From positions 1 to 64,000 of the forward strand of contig JARIBI010000141.1 of NCBI GenBank assembly GCA_029257435.1: a stretch of 64,000 nt of DNA. The letters run 5' to 3'. The notes beneath the pieces were generated by a model that ran no database searches, had not been told where the DNA came from, and saw nothing but the letters and a program-made list of their open reading frames with translations. This document shows positions 17,488-27,227 of this stretch, in pieces (position 1 is the first letter of the stretch; each line of letters begins with the position of its first letter). The position numbers were made by a program, and so were the translations under genes. Origin of the DNA: Sporosarcina sp. (lineage in GTDB: Bacteria; Bacillota; Bacilli; Bacillales_A; Planococcaceae).

Positions 17488-18540
17488 TTACAATAGAAAG
17501 AAACCGATTCCCATAATGATATAGGCAGCAAATAGAATTAGACCTTCAAACCAATTCGATTCACCATCATTCGATAAGCTGATAACAAGAAGTGCTGCAG
17601 TCACCATCGCGACCAATTCTGGAATTGTAAAAACGAGCGGCATTTGCTCGGGCATGAAAATTGAAATAAGAACAAGTGCGGGTGCGACAAACATGGCCAC
17701 TTGCAATGTGGAACCGACTGCAATTTCAACAGACACGTTCATACGATTTTTCATAGCCATCGTAATCGCGGATACGTGTTCAGCAGCGTTCCCGACAATC
17801 GCTACGATAATAACCCCGATAAAAAGTTCTGTCCATCCAAATTGTTCTCCAAGTGTCTCAAACGTATGCACAAGACGTTCTGAAACAAATGCAACTGCTA
17901 CTGTACTAAGCAGCAAGACCAGCATAGATTTCCCTTTCGTCCACTCAGGGATTTCTTCCTCTTCCGCCGCTTCATCTCCGGAAGCAAATACACCGCGATG
18001 AGTAACCAGCTTGAAAAACAAACCTGACAAATAGATCGCAATTAAGATGATGGATACACCGATACTTAAGTGAAACGTTGTGGCAGGGTCCATTGTCATC
18101 GAAAATACTTCTGGAACAACAAAAGCGACAACTACTGCAAAAATCAGTAGTCCTGAGTTATAGCGGGAATCGTGAAGACTGAAATTTTGTTTTTTGAACT
18201 TCAGACCTCCTGCGAAAAATGACAATCCAAGTACGAGCAGTAAATTCCCAAGTACTGAACCTGTCAGTGATGCCAGAACAATTCCGATAAGACCGGCTTT
18301 CAGCGTGAAAATAGATATAATTAGTTCAACAGCATTGCCAAACGTAGCGTTTAGAAGACCCCCAATTCGAGGTCCGCTTACAATCGCAAGACTTTCCGTA
18401 GCCCTGCCTATAAAACCCGACAGTCCAATAATTGTTATACAGCTTAGTGCAAACATTAAAAGATCCGACCAATTCAAGAAAGCACCTAGCGCAACAACTG
18501 GAACGCCTATAAAAACCACGATTGAAAAAATGCGATTCAT
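17488..18540 (-). CDS. Calcium/proton antiporter (CaxA/ChaA type)
   Basis: A membrane exchanger of about 350 residues with some eleven spans in two homologous halves. Each half carries an acidic-rich signature, GNAVELIISIFTLKAG and VGNAAEHVSAITMAMKNRMNVSVEIAVGS, the alpha repeats of CaCA-family exchangers that bind Ca2+. An acidic loop (EEEEIPEW) separates the halves. A longer frame opens at 18615, but SD AGGGGAA just before the ATG at 18540 marks the start. It lies between the two glnA copies on the opposite strand. Confidence 0.9.
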   Translation of the reverse strand: MNRIFSIVVFIGVPVVALGAFLNWSDLLMFALSCITIIGLSGFIGRATESLAIVSGPRIGGLLNATFGNAVELIISIFTLKAGLIGIVLASLTGSVLGNLLLVLGLSFFAGGLKFKKQNFSLHDSRYNSGLLIFAVVVAFVVPEVFSMTMDPATTFHLSIGVSIILIAIYLSGLFFKLVTHRGVFASGDEAAEEEEIPEWTKGKSMLVLLLSTVAVAFVSERLVHTFETLGEQFGWTELFIGVIIVAIVGNAAEHVSAITMAMKNRMNVSVEIAVGSTLQVAMFVAPALVLISIFMPEQMPLVFTIPELVAMVTAALLVISLSNDGESNWFEGLILFAAYIIMGIGFFLL

Positions 18541-18660
18541 AACAATTCCCCTTTTTACACACTCAGTTTTTAACCTATCCTTTAATTCCCTCTCGGCTGC
18601 ATGAGCAAACTTCATTTTTTACTTTAAAACGAATCATTTCAATTTAATTGAAAAAACTTC

Positions 18661-18689
18661 TTGTAAATAGAGTTAAATATGCGTATTAT
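18661..18689 (+). promoter_or_regulatory. Promoter of glnA copy 2
   Basis: TTGTAA, a 17-bp spacer and TATTAT. It has the same spacing as the copy 1 promoter but is farther from consensus. TGTAA at 18662 begins a half-match to a GlnR/TnrA box whose second half is not conserved. Confidence 0.6.
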
Positions 18690-18695
18690 AAAAAA

Positions 18696-18718
18696 TTATT
18701 ATGCAACTATGATAATGA
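18696..18718 (+). promoter_or_regulatory. Promoter-proximal dyad of glnA copy 2
   Basis: TTATTAT at 18696-18702 and GATAATGA at 18711-18718, seven bases past the -10 box and ending 27 bases before the ATG. It is the counterpart of the 15998-16020 element. Confidence 0.5.
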
Positions 18719-18744
18719 CAAACTTTTAAAAAGGAAGTGGCCAG

Positions 18745-20079
18745 ATGAGGAATACAACAAAAGACGACATTCGAAAATATGTGATAGAGGATAATGTGAA
18801 TTTCATCCGTTTGCAATTTACTGACATTCTCGGAATGATCAAGAACGTTGAAATTCCTATCAGCCAACTTGAAAAAGCACTCGATAATAAAATGATGTTT
18901 GATGGTTCATCCATTGAAGGATTTGTTAGAATTGAAGAATCGGATATGTACTTAATTCCCGATTTAAACACTTGGATGGTCTTCCCTTGGCCTTCAGGCA
19001 CAGGAAAAGTAGCGCGTCTCATTTGTGACGTATCCCTTGCGAATGGAGAACCTTTTCCAGGCGATCCAAGGGGGAACTTAAAACGAATTCTAAGTGAAAT
19101 GGAAGCCATGGGATTCACGGATTTCAATTTAGGACCGGAACCAGAATTCTTCCTATTTAAATTAGATAGTAACGGTGAACCAACAATGGAATTGAATGAC
19201 CATGGGGATTATTTTGATTTCGCTCCACTCGATCTCGGTGAAAACTGCAGACGGGATATTGTCCTTGAGTTGGAAGCGCTTGGATTTGAAGTGGAAGCTT
19301 CCCATCACGAGGCAGCTCCCGGACAGCATGAAATCGATTTTAAATATGCAGACGCATTAACAGCTTGTGACAATATCCAGACATTCAAACTTGTGGTGAA
19401 AACAATTGCCCGAAAACACGGTCTTCATGCCACGTTCATGCCAAAACCAATCTTCGGAGTAAATGGTTCAGGCATGCATTGCAATATCTCACTGTTTAAA
19501 GATGGCGTAAACGCATTTTTCAATGAAAACGGAGAGCGCAAATTAAGTAAAACTGCATATCAGTTCATGGCGGGTGTTCTTGACCATGTTGAAGGGTTTA
19601 CAGCAATTACAAATCCGACAGTCAACTCATACAAACGTCTTGTCCCTGGTTATGAAGCGCCTTGCTACATTGCATGGTCTGCACAAAACCGCAGCCCGCT
19701 GATCCGAATACCCGCATCACGGGGCTTGAGTACACGAATCGAAGTACGTTCTGTTGATTCTGTTGCCAATCCTTATCTAGCACTAGCTGCAATTCTTAAG
19801 TCTGGACTTGATGGAATACAACGGGATCTCGATCCTGGTAAACCTTGTGATCGCAATATTTATGAAATGAATGCTGCCGAATTAGAAAATGAAGGAATTG
19901 TCACGCTGCCGACTGACCTCGATCATGCATTGCTGGCACTCGGAGAAGATTCAATCATCCAAGAAGCATTAGGAACACATATTTACGCCAACTACAAAGA
20001 AGCAAAACAACGAGAATGGGACAGCTACCGAATTACAGTGCATCCTTGGGAAATCGAACGCTATATGAAAATGTACTAA
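18745..20079 (+). CDS. glnA: Glutamine synthetase type I-alpha, copy 2
   Basis: A 444-residue paralogue of the gene at 16047, colinear without gaps over the whole length. All catalytic signatures are intact: [49 protein letters not shown]. Differences are scattered and mostly conservative, so both copies are probably active. It has its own promoter, SD (AAGGAAG) and terminator. Which copy is the nitrogen-regulated housekeeping enzyme cannot be told from sequence. Confidence 0.95.
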   Translation: MRNTTKDDIRKYVIEDNVNFIRLQFTDILGMIKNVEIPISQLEKALDNKMMFDGSSIEGFVRIEESDMYLIPDLNTWMVFPWPSGTGKVARLICDVSLANGEPFPGDPRGNLKRILSEMEAMGFTDFNLGPEPEFFLFKLDSNGEPTMELNDHGDYFDFAPLDLGENCRRDIVLELEALGFEVEASHHEAAPGQHEIDFKYADALTACDNIQTFKLVVKTIARKHGLHATFMPKPIFGVNGSGMHCNISLFKDGVNAFFNENGERKLSKTAYQFMAGVLDHVEGFTAITNPTVNSYKRLVPGYEAPCYIAWSAQNRSPLIRIPASRGLSTRIEVRSVDSVANPYLALAAILKSGLDGIQRDLDPGKPCDRNIYEMNAAELENEGIVTLPTDLDHALLALGEDSIIQEALGTHIYANYKEAKQREWDSYRITVHPWEIERYMKMY

Positions 20080-20100
20080 AAGCATATTGGACTTGAATAC

Positions 20101-20143
20101 AAAAAGCCGGACATTCTGAAAAGATCAGAATGTCCGGCTTTTT
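20101..20143. terminator. Bidirectional terminator between glnA copy 2 and oppF
   Basis: AAAAAGCCGGACATTCTGA pairs perfectly with the downstream arm, with A and T runs on both sides. It serves the convergent glnA and opp transcripts. Confidence 0.92.
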
Positions 20144-20146
20144 AAA

Positions 20147-21091
20147 TTAAATATCTTTTGGTACGTAGCTCTTTTTCATTTCTTCGAATTCCTTGTCAGA
20201 GCAAAGAACGAAGTGTTCAGGAGCGATTTCACGGAACTCCACGTGCACATTTGGTCCATAGTTATGATCCTTTGGATTGTATGGAGTACGTACGCGTGAG
20301 CGCTCGTAGATTGGGTCTGGAAGCGGAATTGCTGAAAGCAGCGACTTCGTATATGCATGCATCGGATTGCGGTACAGCTCATCCGCAGATGCCATCTCAA
20401 CGAGTTTTCCAAAATACATAACGCCAATACGGTCAGAAATGTATTTCACCATCGACAAATCGTGCGCGATGAACAAGTACGTCAGTCCACGTTCTTCTTG
20501 CAGGTCTTTAAGCAAGTTAACGACTTGAGCCTGAATGGATACATCCAAAGCGGAAATCGGCTCATCCGCAATGATGAATTCAGGATCAACAGCAAGTGCA
20601 CGTGCAATCCCGATTCTCTGGCGCTGACCACCGGAGAATTCGTGCGGATAGCGTTCGGCGTGCTCGCGATTCAGTCCAACAGTTTCAAGCAGGGAGATTA
20701 CTTTTTCTCTACGCTCTTTTTTAGATTTTGCAAGACCGTTATTATCGATCCCTTCAGCAATAATATCCATAACTTTCATTCGAGGATTCAATGACGCATA
20801 GGGATCCTGGAAGATCATCTGCATTTTTCGGTTAAAATCCTTGTTTCCGGCTTTAGATTTCTTATCTTGGACATTCACTCCGTTAAATAGTACTTCTCCA
20901 TCTGTTGCATCATAAAGCCGGATAATTGTCCGTCCTGTCGTAGATTTACCGCAACCCGATTCTCCAACAAGGCCAAACGTCTCGCCTCGGTTAATCGAGA
21001 AGCTGATGTCGTCAATCGCACGAACTTCAGACGGCTTTCCTTGATTGAAATATTGTTTTAGATTCTTAACCTCTAATAATACATCAGACAT
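20147..21091 (-). CDS. oppF: Oligopeptide ABC transporter ATP-binding protein OppF
   Basis: A 314-residue ABC ATPase with Walker [10 protein letters not shown], signature [15 protein letters not shown] and Walker [15 protein letters not shown]. The C-terminal oligopeptide/dipeptide extension contains the [12 protein letters not shown] motif. It is the last gene of oppABCDF; its first base is the last base of oppD, indicating coupling. It ends at the shared terminator. Confidence 0.95.
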   Translation of the reverse strand: MSDVLLEVKNLKQYFNQGKPSEVRAIDDISFSINRGETFGLVGESGCGKSTTGRTIIRLYDATDGEVLFNGVNVQDKKSKAGNKDFNRKMQMIFQDPYASLNPRMKVMDIIAEGIDNNGLAKSKKERREKVISLLETVGLNREHAERYPHEFSGGQRQRIGIARALAVDPEFIIADEPISALDVSIQAQVVNLLKDLQEERGLTYLFIAHDLSMVKYISDRIGVMYFGKLVEMASADELYRNPMHAYTKSLLSAIPLPDPIYERSRVRTPYNPKDHNYGPNVHVEFREIAPEHFVLCSDKEFEEMKKSYVPKDI

Positions 21092-22152
21092 TACGCACGC
21101 CCTCCTGTCGCTTCATAGTATCTGCTGCCTGGGAAACTACGCATACGCTCAATGATTCCTGCTGGCGGCTCAACTTGAGGTGCTTGCGGATGCAATAGCC
21201 ATGTTGCCGCAAAATGCGTATCGCTCACTTGGAAAAATGGAGGCGGCTGTTCCATATCAATCTTCAGGGCATACTCACTGCGTAGAGCAAATGCATCCCC
21301 TTTAGGAGGATTCAGCAAATCAGGCGGTGTTCCAGGAATTGCATACAGTTTTTCTTCGTTTAGATCCATAGAAGGCATAGAACTTAATAGCCCCCATGTA
21401 TAAGGATGCTGCGGATTGTAGAAGATTTCATCGACTGTGCCGATTTCAACAATCATTCCGCCGTACATAACAGCAACACGGTCTGCAACGTTCGCAACTA
21501 CACCCAAATCGTGAGTAATGAAAATAATTGACGTATCAATTTTCTTTTGAATATCCTTCATCAATTCTAAAATTTGAGCTTGAATCGTAACGTCCAATGC
21601 CGTAGTCGGTTCATCCGCAATTAGAATTTGTGGATTGCATGCCAGCGCAGTTGCAATAACGATACGCTGACGCTGCCCGCCTGAAAATTGGTGAGGGTAC
21701 ATTTTGTAACGGTTTTCTGCATTTGGAATCCCGACCATGTTAAGCAATTCAATCGCCACTTTACGCGCTTTCGCTTTGCTCACTTTTTGGTGTTTTAGAA
21801 TCGGTTCCATAATTTGCTTACCAATCGTCATCGTTGGATTTAATGAAGTCATGGGGTCCTGGAAGATCATTGAAATATCTTTACCGCGGATTTTTTGCAT
21901 CTCTCGTTCTGGCAACTTCGTCAAATCTTTGCCGTCAAAAAGGATTTCTCCGTTTTTAAATTCAGAACTTGATTCAGGTAGCAAACGCATGATTGACTTT
22001 GTCGTAACCGACTTACCCGATCCCGACTCACCAACAATTGCAAGTGTCTCCCCTTTATTTAAATCGAAATTCACTCCGCGAATCGCTTTCACTTCACCAG
22101 CAAAAGTATGGAAGGAAAGCTCTAAATCTTTAACTTGTAATATTTTACTCAT
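21091..22152 (-). CDS. oppD: Oligopeptide ABC transporter ATP-binding protein OppD
   Basis: A 353-residue ABC ATPase with Walker A GESGSGKS, signature [15 protein letters not shown], Walker B ILIADEPTTALDVT and the C-terminal YTWGLLSSMPSMD oligopeptide motif. It pairs with OppF to energise OppBC. It starts 15 nt after oppC. Confidence 0.95.
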   Translation of the reverse strand: MSKILQVKDLELSFHTFAGEVKAIRGVNFDLNKGETLAIVGESGSGKSVTTKSIMRLLPESSSEFKNGEILFDGKDLTKLPEREMQKIRGKDISMIFQDPMTSLNPTMTIGKQIMEPILKHQKVSKAKARKVAIELLNMVGIPNAENRYKMYPHQFSGGQRQRIVIATALACNPQILIADEPTTALDVTIQAQILELMKDIQKKIDTSIIFITHDLGVVANVADRVAVMYGGMIVEIGTVDEIFYNPQHPYTWGLLSSMPSMDLNEEKLYAIPGTPPDLLNPPKGDAFALRSEYALKIDMEQPPPFFQVSDTHFAATWLLHPQAPQVEPPAGIIERMRSFPGSRYYEATGGRA

Positions 22153-22167
22153 TTCGCTTTCCTCCTA

Positions 22168-23187
22168 TCAGTCTTTCATTTTCGGATCGAGTGCATCACG
22201 TAGACCGTCACCAATCAAGTTGAAGGCAATCATCAAGACACTAATAACGATGGATGGGAACAACAATACGTATGGTTGGAATTCCATAACTTTATATCCA
22301 TCATTAATGAGTGTACCCAGTGACGCTGCTGGCGGCTGCAACCCGATTCCAATGAAACTTAGAAACGCTTCAAAGAAAATTGCGTTTGGAATTGTAAACA
22401 TTGTATTTATCACGATAATGCCCAATACGTTTGGCATTAAGTGTTTACCAATTATTCTAGAGTCGTTTGTTCCTAATGTACGAGCTGCTAGTACGAATTC
22501 TTGGTTTTTAAATTTCAAAATTTGAGCACGTACAATACGAGACATTCCGATCCATCCTGTAATAGAGATGGCTATAATGATGGCCCCTATACCCGGCTCC
22601 ATCAGCATGATCATGAGTATTACTACAATCAGTGTTGGTATACCAATCAAAATCTCTACAATTCGCTGCATAATATCATCTGTCCGACCGCCGAAGTATC
22701 CGGAAATCCCTCCGTATAATACCCCGATCACTAAGTCAATTAGAGCTGCAACAAATGCAATTAGCAGTGAAATTTGAGTACCTTCCCAAAGCCGCGTAAA
22801 TAAGTCGCGGCCTAAACCGTCTGTTCCGAACCAATAGTACTCATCCACTTTTTTCATTGCATACAAATCGACTTTATTACCGCTTAAATTACCTAACCCA
22901 TCCATAATCCCCAATTTTTCAATTCCAGGCATTTTAGGTGGAAGATTTGCGTGTCTTAAGTTTTGTTCCGCACCATCATGGCCATTCAGATGGGGTCCGA
23001 CTAACGCCATGATTACTAGTAATACAAGTACGATCATACTAATGATTGCCGCCTTGTTTTTGCGGAGGCGCAGCCAAGCATCTTGCCAGAAACTTAAACT
23101 TGGTTTCTCAATACGTTCAGCATGAGAACTATCGATTTCAATACGTTCAAATTGATCTTGAGGCAGCTGTTCGAGATCTTTTTTCAT
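22168..23187 (-). CDS. oppC: Oligopeptide ABC transporter permease OppC
   Basis: A 339-residue permease. The N-terminal OppC-specific cytoplasmic segment precedes a first span (about residues 45-65), then five spans with the EAA-type loop AARTLGTNDSRIIGKHLMPN. Its ATG overlaps the end of oppB, consistent with coupling. Confidence 0.94.
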   Translation of the reverse strand: MKKDLEQLPQDQFERIEIDSSHAERIEKPSLSFWQDAWLRLRKNKAAIISMIVLVLLVIMALVGPHLNGHDGAEQNLRHANLPPKMPGIEKLGIMDGLGNLSGNKVDLYAMKKVDEYYWFGTDGLGRDLFTRLWEGTQISLLIAFVAALIDLVIGVLYGGISGYFGGRTDDIMQRIVEILIGIPTLIVVILMIMLMEPGIGAIIIAISITGWIGMSRIVRAQILKFKNQEFVLAARTLGTNDSRIIGKHLMPNVLGIIVINTMFTIPNAIFFEAFLSFIGIGLQPPAASLGTLINDGYKVMEFQPYVLLFPSIVISVLMIAFNLIGDGLRDALDPKMKD

Positions 23188-24119
23188 TATGCTTTCCCTC
23201 CAGACAAGCGGATACGAGGGTCAATGACTCCATATAAAATATCCACGATGAAAATAACAACAATTAGGAATGCTGAGAAGAATAAGGTTGTACCCATAAT
23301 TGTTGCAAAGTCGTTCACCATGATTGAAGAAACAAACTGCTCACCGATTCCAGGAATCGCGAATATTTGCTCAACTACAAGTGAACCTGTAACCAGTCCT
23401 GCTGCAACCGGTCCCAAAACAGTAATCAATGGAATCAATGCATTTCGGAATGCGTGTTTAAATGCGATTTCAAATCCGTTTGCACCTTTTGCTTTCGCAA
23501 GAGTAATGTAATCAGATCCCATAACTTCAATCATTTCTGTACGGATGAAACGGGCAGACAATGCAAGTGGTCCCATTGCCAATGCGATTGATGGTAGAAT
23601 ACTCGATTTCCAGCCGTCATTCCATAGTCCAACCGGTAAAAGGTGCCACTGTGAAGCAATGTAATATTGTAGCAGCGTTGCAAAAACGAATGAAGGAATC
23701 GAGATTCCTAGTATCGCAAAGAACGTGCTCCCATAATCCCAGAAAGTATTTTGTTTTAATGCCGCAATCATACCAAGCAATATCCCGATTATCGTACCGA
23801 AGACCATCGCCTGGGCTCCAAGTATAAAGGAAGGCTTAATACGTGAAGCAAGAAGGTCATTTACACTTTTATTCTTAAATGCAAACGAGGTCCCTAAATC
23901 ACCTTTAGCCAAGTTCTTCATATAGATTGCGTATTGAACTGGTTTCGGCTTATCAATACCATACTTCTTCTCAACATTTTGTTTCTGAGTTTCAGTCAAT
24001 TTGCTATACGAAGCAATTGGCGAACCCGGTAATGTTTGCATTAAGAAAAATGTTGCAGTCGCAATTAGAAACATTGTTATAAACATATAGATAATTCGTT
24101 TTCCGACATATTTAACCAT
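23187..24119 (-). CDS. oppB: Oligopeptide ABC transporter permease OppB
   Basis: A 310-residue permease with six spans, starting with the typical YVGKRIIYMFITMFLI helix. The EAA-type loop is TLAKAKGANGFEIAFKHAFRN. It forms the membrane channel with OppC. A hairpin separates it from the more abundantly needed oppA. Confidence 0.94.
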   Translation of the reverse strand: MVKYVGKRIIYMFITMFLIATATFFLMQTLPGSPIASYSKLTETQKQNVEKKYGIDKPKPVQYAIYMKNLAKGDLGTSFAFKNKSVNDLLASRIKPSFILGAQAMVFGTIIGILLGMIAALKQNTFWDYGSTFFAILGISIPSFVFATLLQYYIASQWHLLPVGLWNDGWKSSILPSIALAMGPLALSARFIRTEMIEVMGSDYITLAKAKGANGFEIAFKHAFRNALIPLITVLGPVAAGLVTGSLVVEQIFAIPGIGEQFVSSIMVNDFATIMGTTLFFSAFLIVVIFIVDILYGVIDPRIRLSGGKA

Positions 24120-24221
24120 GGTGCACCTCCAGATCTATGTACTAATTTATATGAAACCCACGTGACGGTTATTTTTCAGAATGAAAGCACTTACAAAAAA
24201 TTCACAAAACTCACTATTATT

Positions 24222-24258
24222 AAAAAGAGAGTATATGGCGTTAACCCACCATATACTC
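24222..24258 (-). terminator. Intra-operon hairpin between oppA and oppB
   Basis: Minus strand GAGTATATGG / CCATATACTC stem followed by CTTTTTA. Such partial terminators or RNA-stabilising hairpins usually make the binding protein more abundant than the permeases. Confidence 0.8.
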
Positions 24259-24280
24259 CCGTTATTCAGCTGTCTAACGT

Positions 24281-26002
24281 TTATTCTTTACCTGAAATAT
24301 AAGCCCACTTGAAGCTATAGTCAGCACCGAATGGGTGACTTACTAGACCTTTAAAGTATGGTTTTTCAAGGAAAATCAATCCACGCTGGTAAATCGGTGC
24401 AATTGCTGCATCCTCATCAAGAAGGATTTTTTCAGCTTTCGCAAATGCTTCATAACGTTCTGCCGGTTTCAAAGCAAGATCTGCTTTAGAATCAGCAATC
24501 AATTTGTCATACTCTGGATTAGAATAAGACATTAAGTTGTTAGTTCCATCAGTAACGAACAAGTCAAGGAATGAAATTGGATCTTGGAAGTCAGGTCCCC
24601 ATCCAGATACTTGAATGTCATAGTCTTGGTTACCGTCAAGCTCAAGGCGAACTGCGAATGGTACTTCTTTAAGTTTAATTGTCAAACCTTCAAGATTTGT
24701 TTCAAGTTGTGATTTGAAGTACTCGTCCATTTTCTTAGAAAGGTCAGTATCTCCACCTAAGATTTCAAGTTCGAGTGAGTCAACTCCAAGTTCTTTCAAT
24801 CCTGCAGCCCATAGATCTTTTGCTTCTTCCGCATTGTACTCTAAGTGATCTCCACTAAGTTCGCGGAAGTCCTTACCATCTTCGTCGTAAGCGAAATCTT
24901 TTGGTACTAGGAAGTTTGCAGGGATTGAACCGTTAGCAAGAACGACATCTGCAAGGTCTTCTTTTTGGAATGATTTTGCAATTGCTTTACGGATATTTTC
25001 GTTAGCAAGCGGTGTTTCTTTACCGCCTTTTTCTTGGTTGAACTTGAAGTAGAATACTGATGTTTCTGGTTGTTGAACAGCTTCTGCATCTGTAGAATAC
25101 TGCATTGCCAAGTCGCCAGATACTCCAGCGCGGTCAAGCTTTCCATCTTTGTAAAGTTTAACAGCAGTCGCTGAATCTTGAACAACGTTTACATTGATTT
25201 GTGTAAGCTTTACGTTCTCTGCATCCCAATACTCATCATTCTTCTTATAAACCCAGCTTCCGCCAGTACCGTCCCAATCAGTAAGTGTGAATGGTCCATT
25301 ATAAAGAAGGTTATCAGAGTTTGTAGCGTATGCATCGCCTTTTTCAGTTACGAATGCTTCTTTTTGCGGGTAGAATGTTCCGAATGACATCAATGAAAGG
25401 AAATAAGGAACTGGACGCTCAAGCGTTACTTCCAAAGTCTTTTCATCTTTCGCAACGATTCCAAGTTCTTTCTTATCCATTTTACCTTCACTGATTGCTG
25501 TAGCGTTCTTAACAGTACCAGACATCATGAATGGTCCGTAAGGTGATCCAGTTGCAGGATCGATAGCACGCTGCCAAGCAAATACGAAATCTTCAGCTGT
25601 TACAGGTGTTCCATCAGACCATTTTGCATCGCGAAGTTTGAACGTATACGTAAGTCCATCTTCACTTTCAGTTGCTTCTTCAGAAGCCATTGCTGGAATA
25701 GCCTTGTTTTCTTGGTCTAAACGGTAGAGACCTTCGTTAACGTTATTCAATACGTTGAATCCTACTGCATCTTCAACGATTGCAGAGTCAACAGAAGGGA
25801 TTGCAGCAGATTCAGCTAAGTTCAAAATCTGCTCAGCGTCCGGCTCACCGTCTTCTTTTGCTGGTGTTTCAGTTGCATTCTCATCTTTGCCGTCATCTTT
25901 AGTCGTATCTTCTTTTTTATCATCCGTACCGCCACAAGCAGCAAGGAAGATACTTAGTACTAATGTCAGTGCCATTAGTAACAACCATTTCGTGTTCTTC
26001 AA
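24281..26002 (-). CDS. oppA: Oligopeptide-binding lipoprotein OppA
   Basis: A 573-residue extracellular solute-binding protein (family 5). The signal peptide ends in a lipobox LAACGG, then comes an acidic low-complexity linker (KKEDTTKDDGKDEN) and the binding domain with GLTYTFKLRDAKWSDGTPVTAEDFVFAWQR split over about residues 110-140. It captures peptides for OppBCDF. It is first in the operon, with a strong sigma-A promoter about 50 bp upstream. Confidence 0.95.
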   Translation of the reverse strand: MKNTKWLLLMALTLVLSIFLAACGGTDDKKEDTTKDDGKDENATETPAKEDGEPDAEQILNLAESAAIPSVDSAIVEDAVGFNVLNNVNEGLYRLDQENKAIPAMASEEATESEDGLTYTFKLRDAKWSDGTPVTAEDFVFAWQRAIDPATGSPYGPFMMSGTVKNATAISEGKMDKKELGIVAKDEKTLEVTLERPVPYFLSLMSFGTFYPQKEAFVTEKGDAYATNSDNLLYNGPFTLTDWDGTGGSWVYKKNDEYWDAENVKLTQINVNVVQDSATAVKLYKDGKLDRAGVSGDLAMQYSTDAEAVQQPETSVFYFKFNQEKGGKETPLANENIRKAIAKSFQKEDLADVVLANGSIPANFLVPKDFAYDEDGKDFRELSGDHLEYNAEEAKDLWAAGLKELGVDSLELEILGGDTDLSKKMDEYFKSQLETNLEGLTIKLKEVPFAVRLELDGNQDYDIQVSGWGPDFQDPISFLDLFVTDGTNNLMSYSNPEYDKLIADSKADLALKPAERYEAFAKAEKILLDEDAAIAPIYQRGLIFLEKPYFKGLVSHPFGADYSFKWAYISGKE

Positions 26003-26049
26003 GTTATAGCCCCCTTTTTTATAATTGTCTGAAGAATTAACACTATTTC

Positions 26050-26077
26050 ATTATACAATTAAATTCTCTTAAGTCAA
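26050..26077 (-). promoter_or_regulatory. Promoter of the opp operon
   Basis: Minus strand TTGACT, a 16-bp spacer and TATAAT. Confidence 0.75.
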
Positions 26078-26173
26078 AGTGTTTTTCAAAAGAAATTTTA
26101 CTAGCCATAACCAATTGACGAATGTGAATTGCCACTAAATTGTGTCGGTAAGCGGTTTCTTGACGTATTTTCT

Positions 26174-26202
26174 TTGTTAAAATTGTAATAGTATTGTATT
26201 AT
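26174..26202 (+). promoter_or_regulatory. Promoter of the DUF3899 gene
   Basis: TTGTTA, a 17-bp spacer and TATTAT, divergent from the opp promoter. Confidence 0.6.
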
Positions 26203-26245
26203 ACATAGTGAATATAACTAGGAAATAGAAAAAGAGGTTGGAAAT

Positions 26246-26590
26246 TTGAAAAAAGTCACACTGTTATTTTCATTCGGTCAACTTATTATTTTCATACTAT
26301 GTTTTGCTTTAAATGACGGGTTAACATTGTTAGCGTATATTAATAATTCATTTTACGTTGGCGGTCTCTTGCTCTTCGTAGGAGGAATTGTCTATATTTT
26401 CCGTACAGGTTCATTTGATTTTTTTAATAGCAGTATGAGAAAAGTATTGTCCTTTAAGCACACGAAAGAAGATTTGGAGTCCATGCGCTCCCCTTCAGAA
26501 GTATTTTCCATGAGCCCAAGAATCTTGTTCCTTACCGGTATTCCAATTTTCATCATGATGTTCATTGCAATGGGTTTCTACTATAGTTGA
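26246..26590 (+). CDS. DUF3899 membrane protein
   Basis: A 114-residue protein with three hydrophobic spans (about residues 5-22, 35-52 and 92-112) and a cytoplasmic middle segment (SFDFFNSSMRKVLSFKHTKEDLESM) typical of DUF3899. It starts with TTG at 26246 after SD AGAGGTTGG. The family has no known function. It is divergent from opp, a neighbour relation seen in other Bacillota. Confidence 0.7.
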   Translation: MKKVTLLFSFGQLIIFILCFALNDGLTLLAYINNSFYVGGLLLFVGGIVYIFRTGSFDFFNSSMRKVLSFKHTKEDLESMRSPSEVFSMSPRILFLTGIPIFIMMFIAMGFYYS

Positions 26591-26689
26591 ACTTGCATGT
26601 CTCGAAGTGTTTATGCACAATGGAATAGTGGTACAACTAGGTATGTGGGTTAAGTTGCAGACGACAGTCAGAATGGAGTGGATTGTGGA

Positions 26690-27211
26690 ATGGAAATTCT
26701 TTTGTATGTAAGTGCAGCAATTGCCGCACTTTCACTTCTTCTCATCGCAATATTTGTGATTACTACTTTAAAAAGTGCTAAAGCAACGATGAATGAAGTG
26801 TCCGAAACATTAACAAGTATGCAGGGAAAGTTGAACGGTATTACCGATCAAGCAAACGAACTACTCGAAAATACGAATCGTATTACAGAAGATGTAGAGC
26901 GTAAATTGCACTCATTGAATAGTGTTTCAAAGACAGCTGAAAAATTGGACGATTCAACGGTACATATGAATAAGTCGTTTCAATCGCTGTCTAAACAAAT
27001 CAGCACACCGGATCCAAAACACAAAGATTTGATGCAGAAAGCGAATACCATCACTGGAATCGCTGCAAGTATCTATTTCCGGGCAAAACGTGAAAAAGCA
27101 AAACAAACGAATGCTTCTTATTCTTCCACTCAGGGCAAGCAAAACACAGAGGGAACAGATTTACTTCCCTCTCCTCAAAAGAGATTGCCTGAACCGCAGC
27201 AAAAAAACTAA
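26690..27211 (+). CDS. DUF948 protein (type A), YtxG-like
   Basis: A 173-residue protein with one N-terminal membrane span (about residues 3-27), then a helical, heptad-rich segment with LNGITDQANELLENTNRI typical of DUF948, and a low-complexity tail rich in Lys, Gln and Ser. Bacillus YtxG, a general-stress protein, belongs to this family; the molecular role is unknown. A GTG at 26678 overlaps the SD, so the ATG at 26690 is preferred. It is the first of four DUF948 genes, paired with 27228 in the same direction. Confidence 0.75.
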   Translation: MEILLYVSAAIAALSLLLIAIFVITTLKSAKATMNEVSETLTSMQGKLNGITDQANELLENTNRITEDVERKLHSLNSVSKTAEKLDDSTVHMNKSFQSLSKQISTPDPKHKDLMQKANTITGIAASIYFRAKREKAKQTNASYSSTQGKQNTEGTDLLPSPQKRLPEPQQKN

Positions 27212-27227
27212 CTTAGAGGTGATGTAG

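Noticed and set aside
26678..26690. GTG at 26678 as start of the first DUF948 gene
   Set aside because: It lies inside the SD GGAG; the ATG at 26690 has proper spacing.
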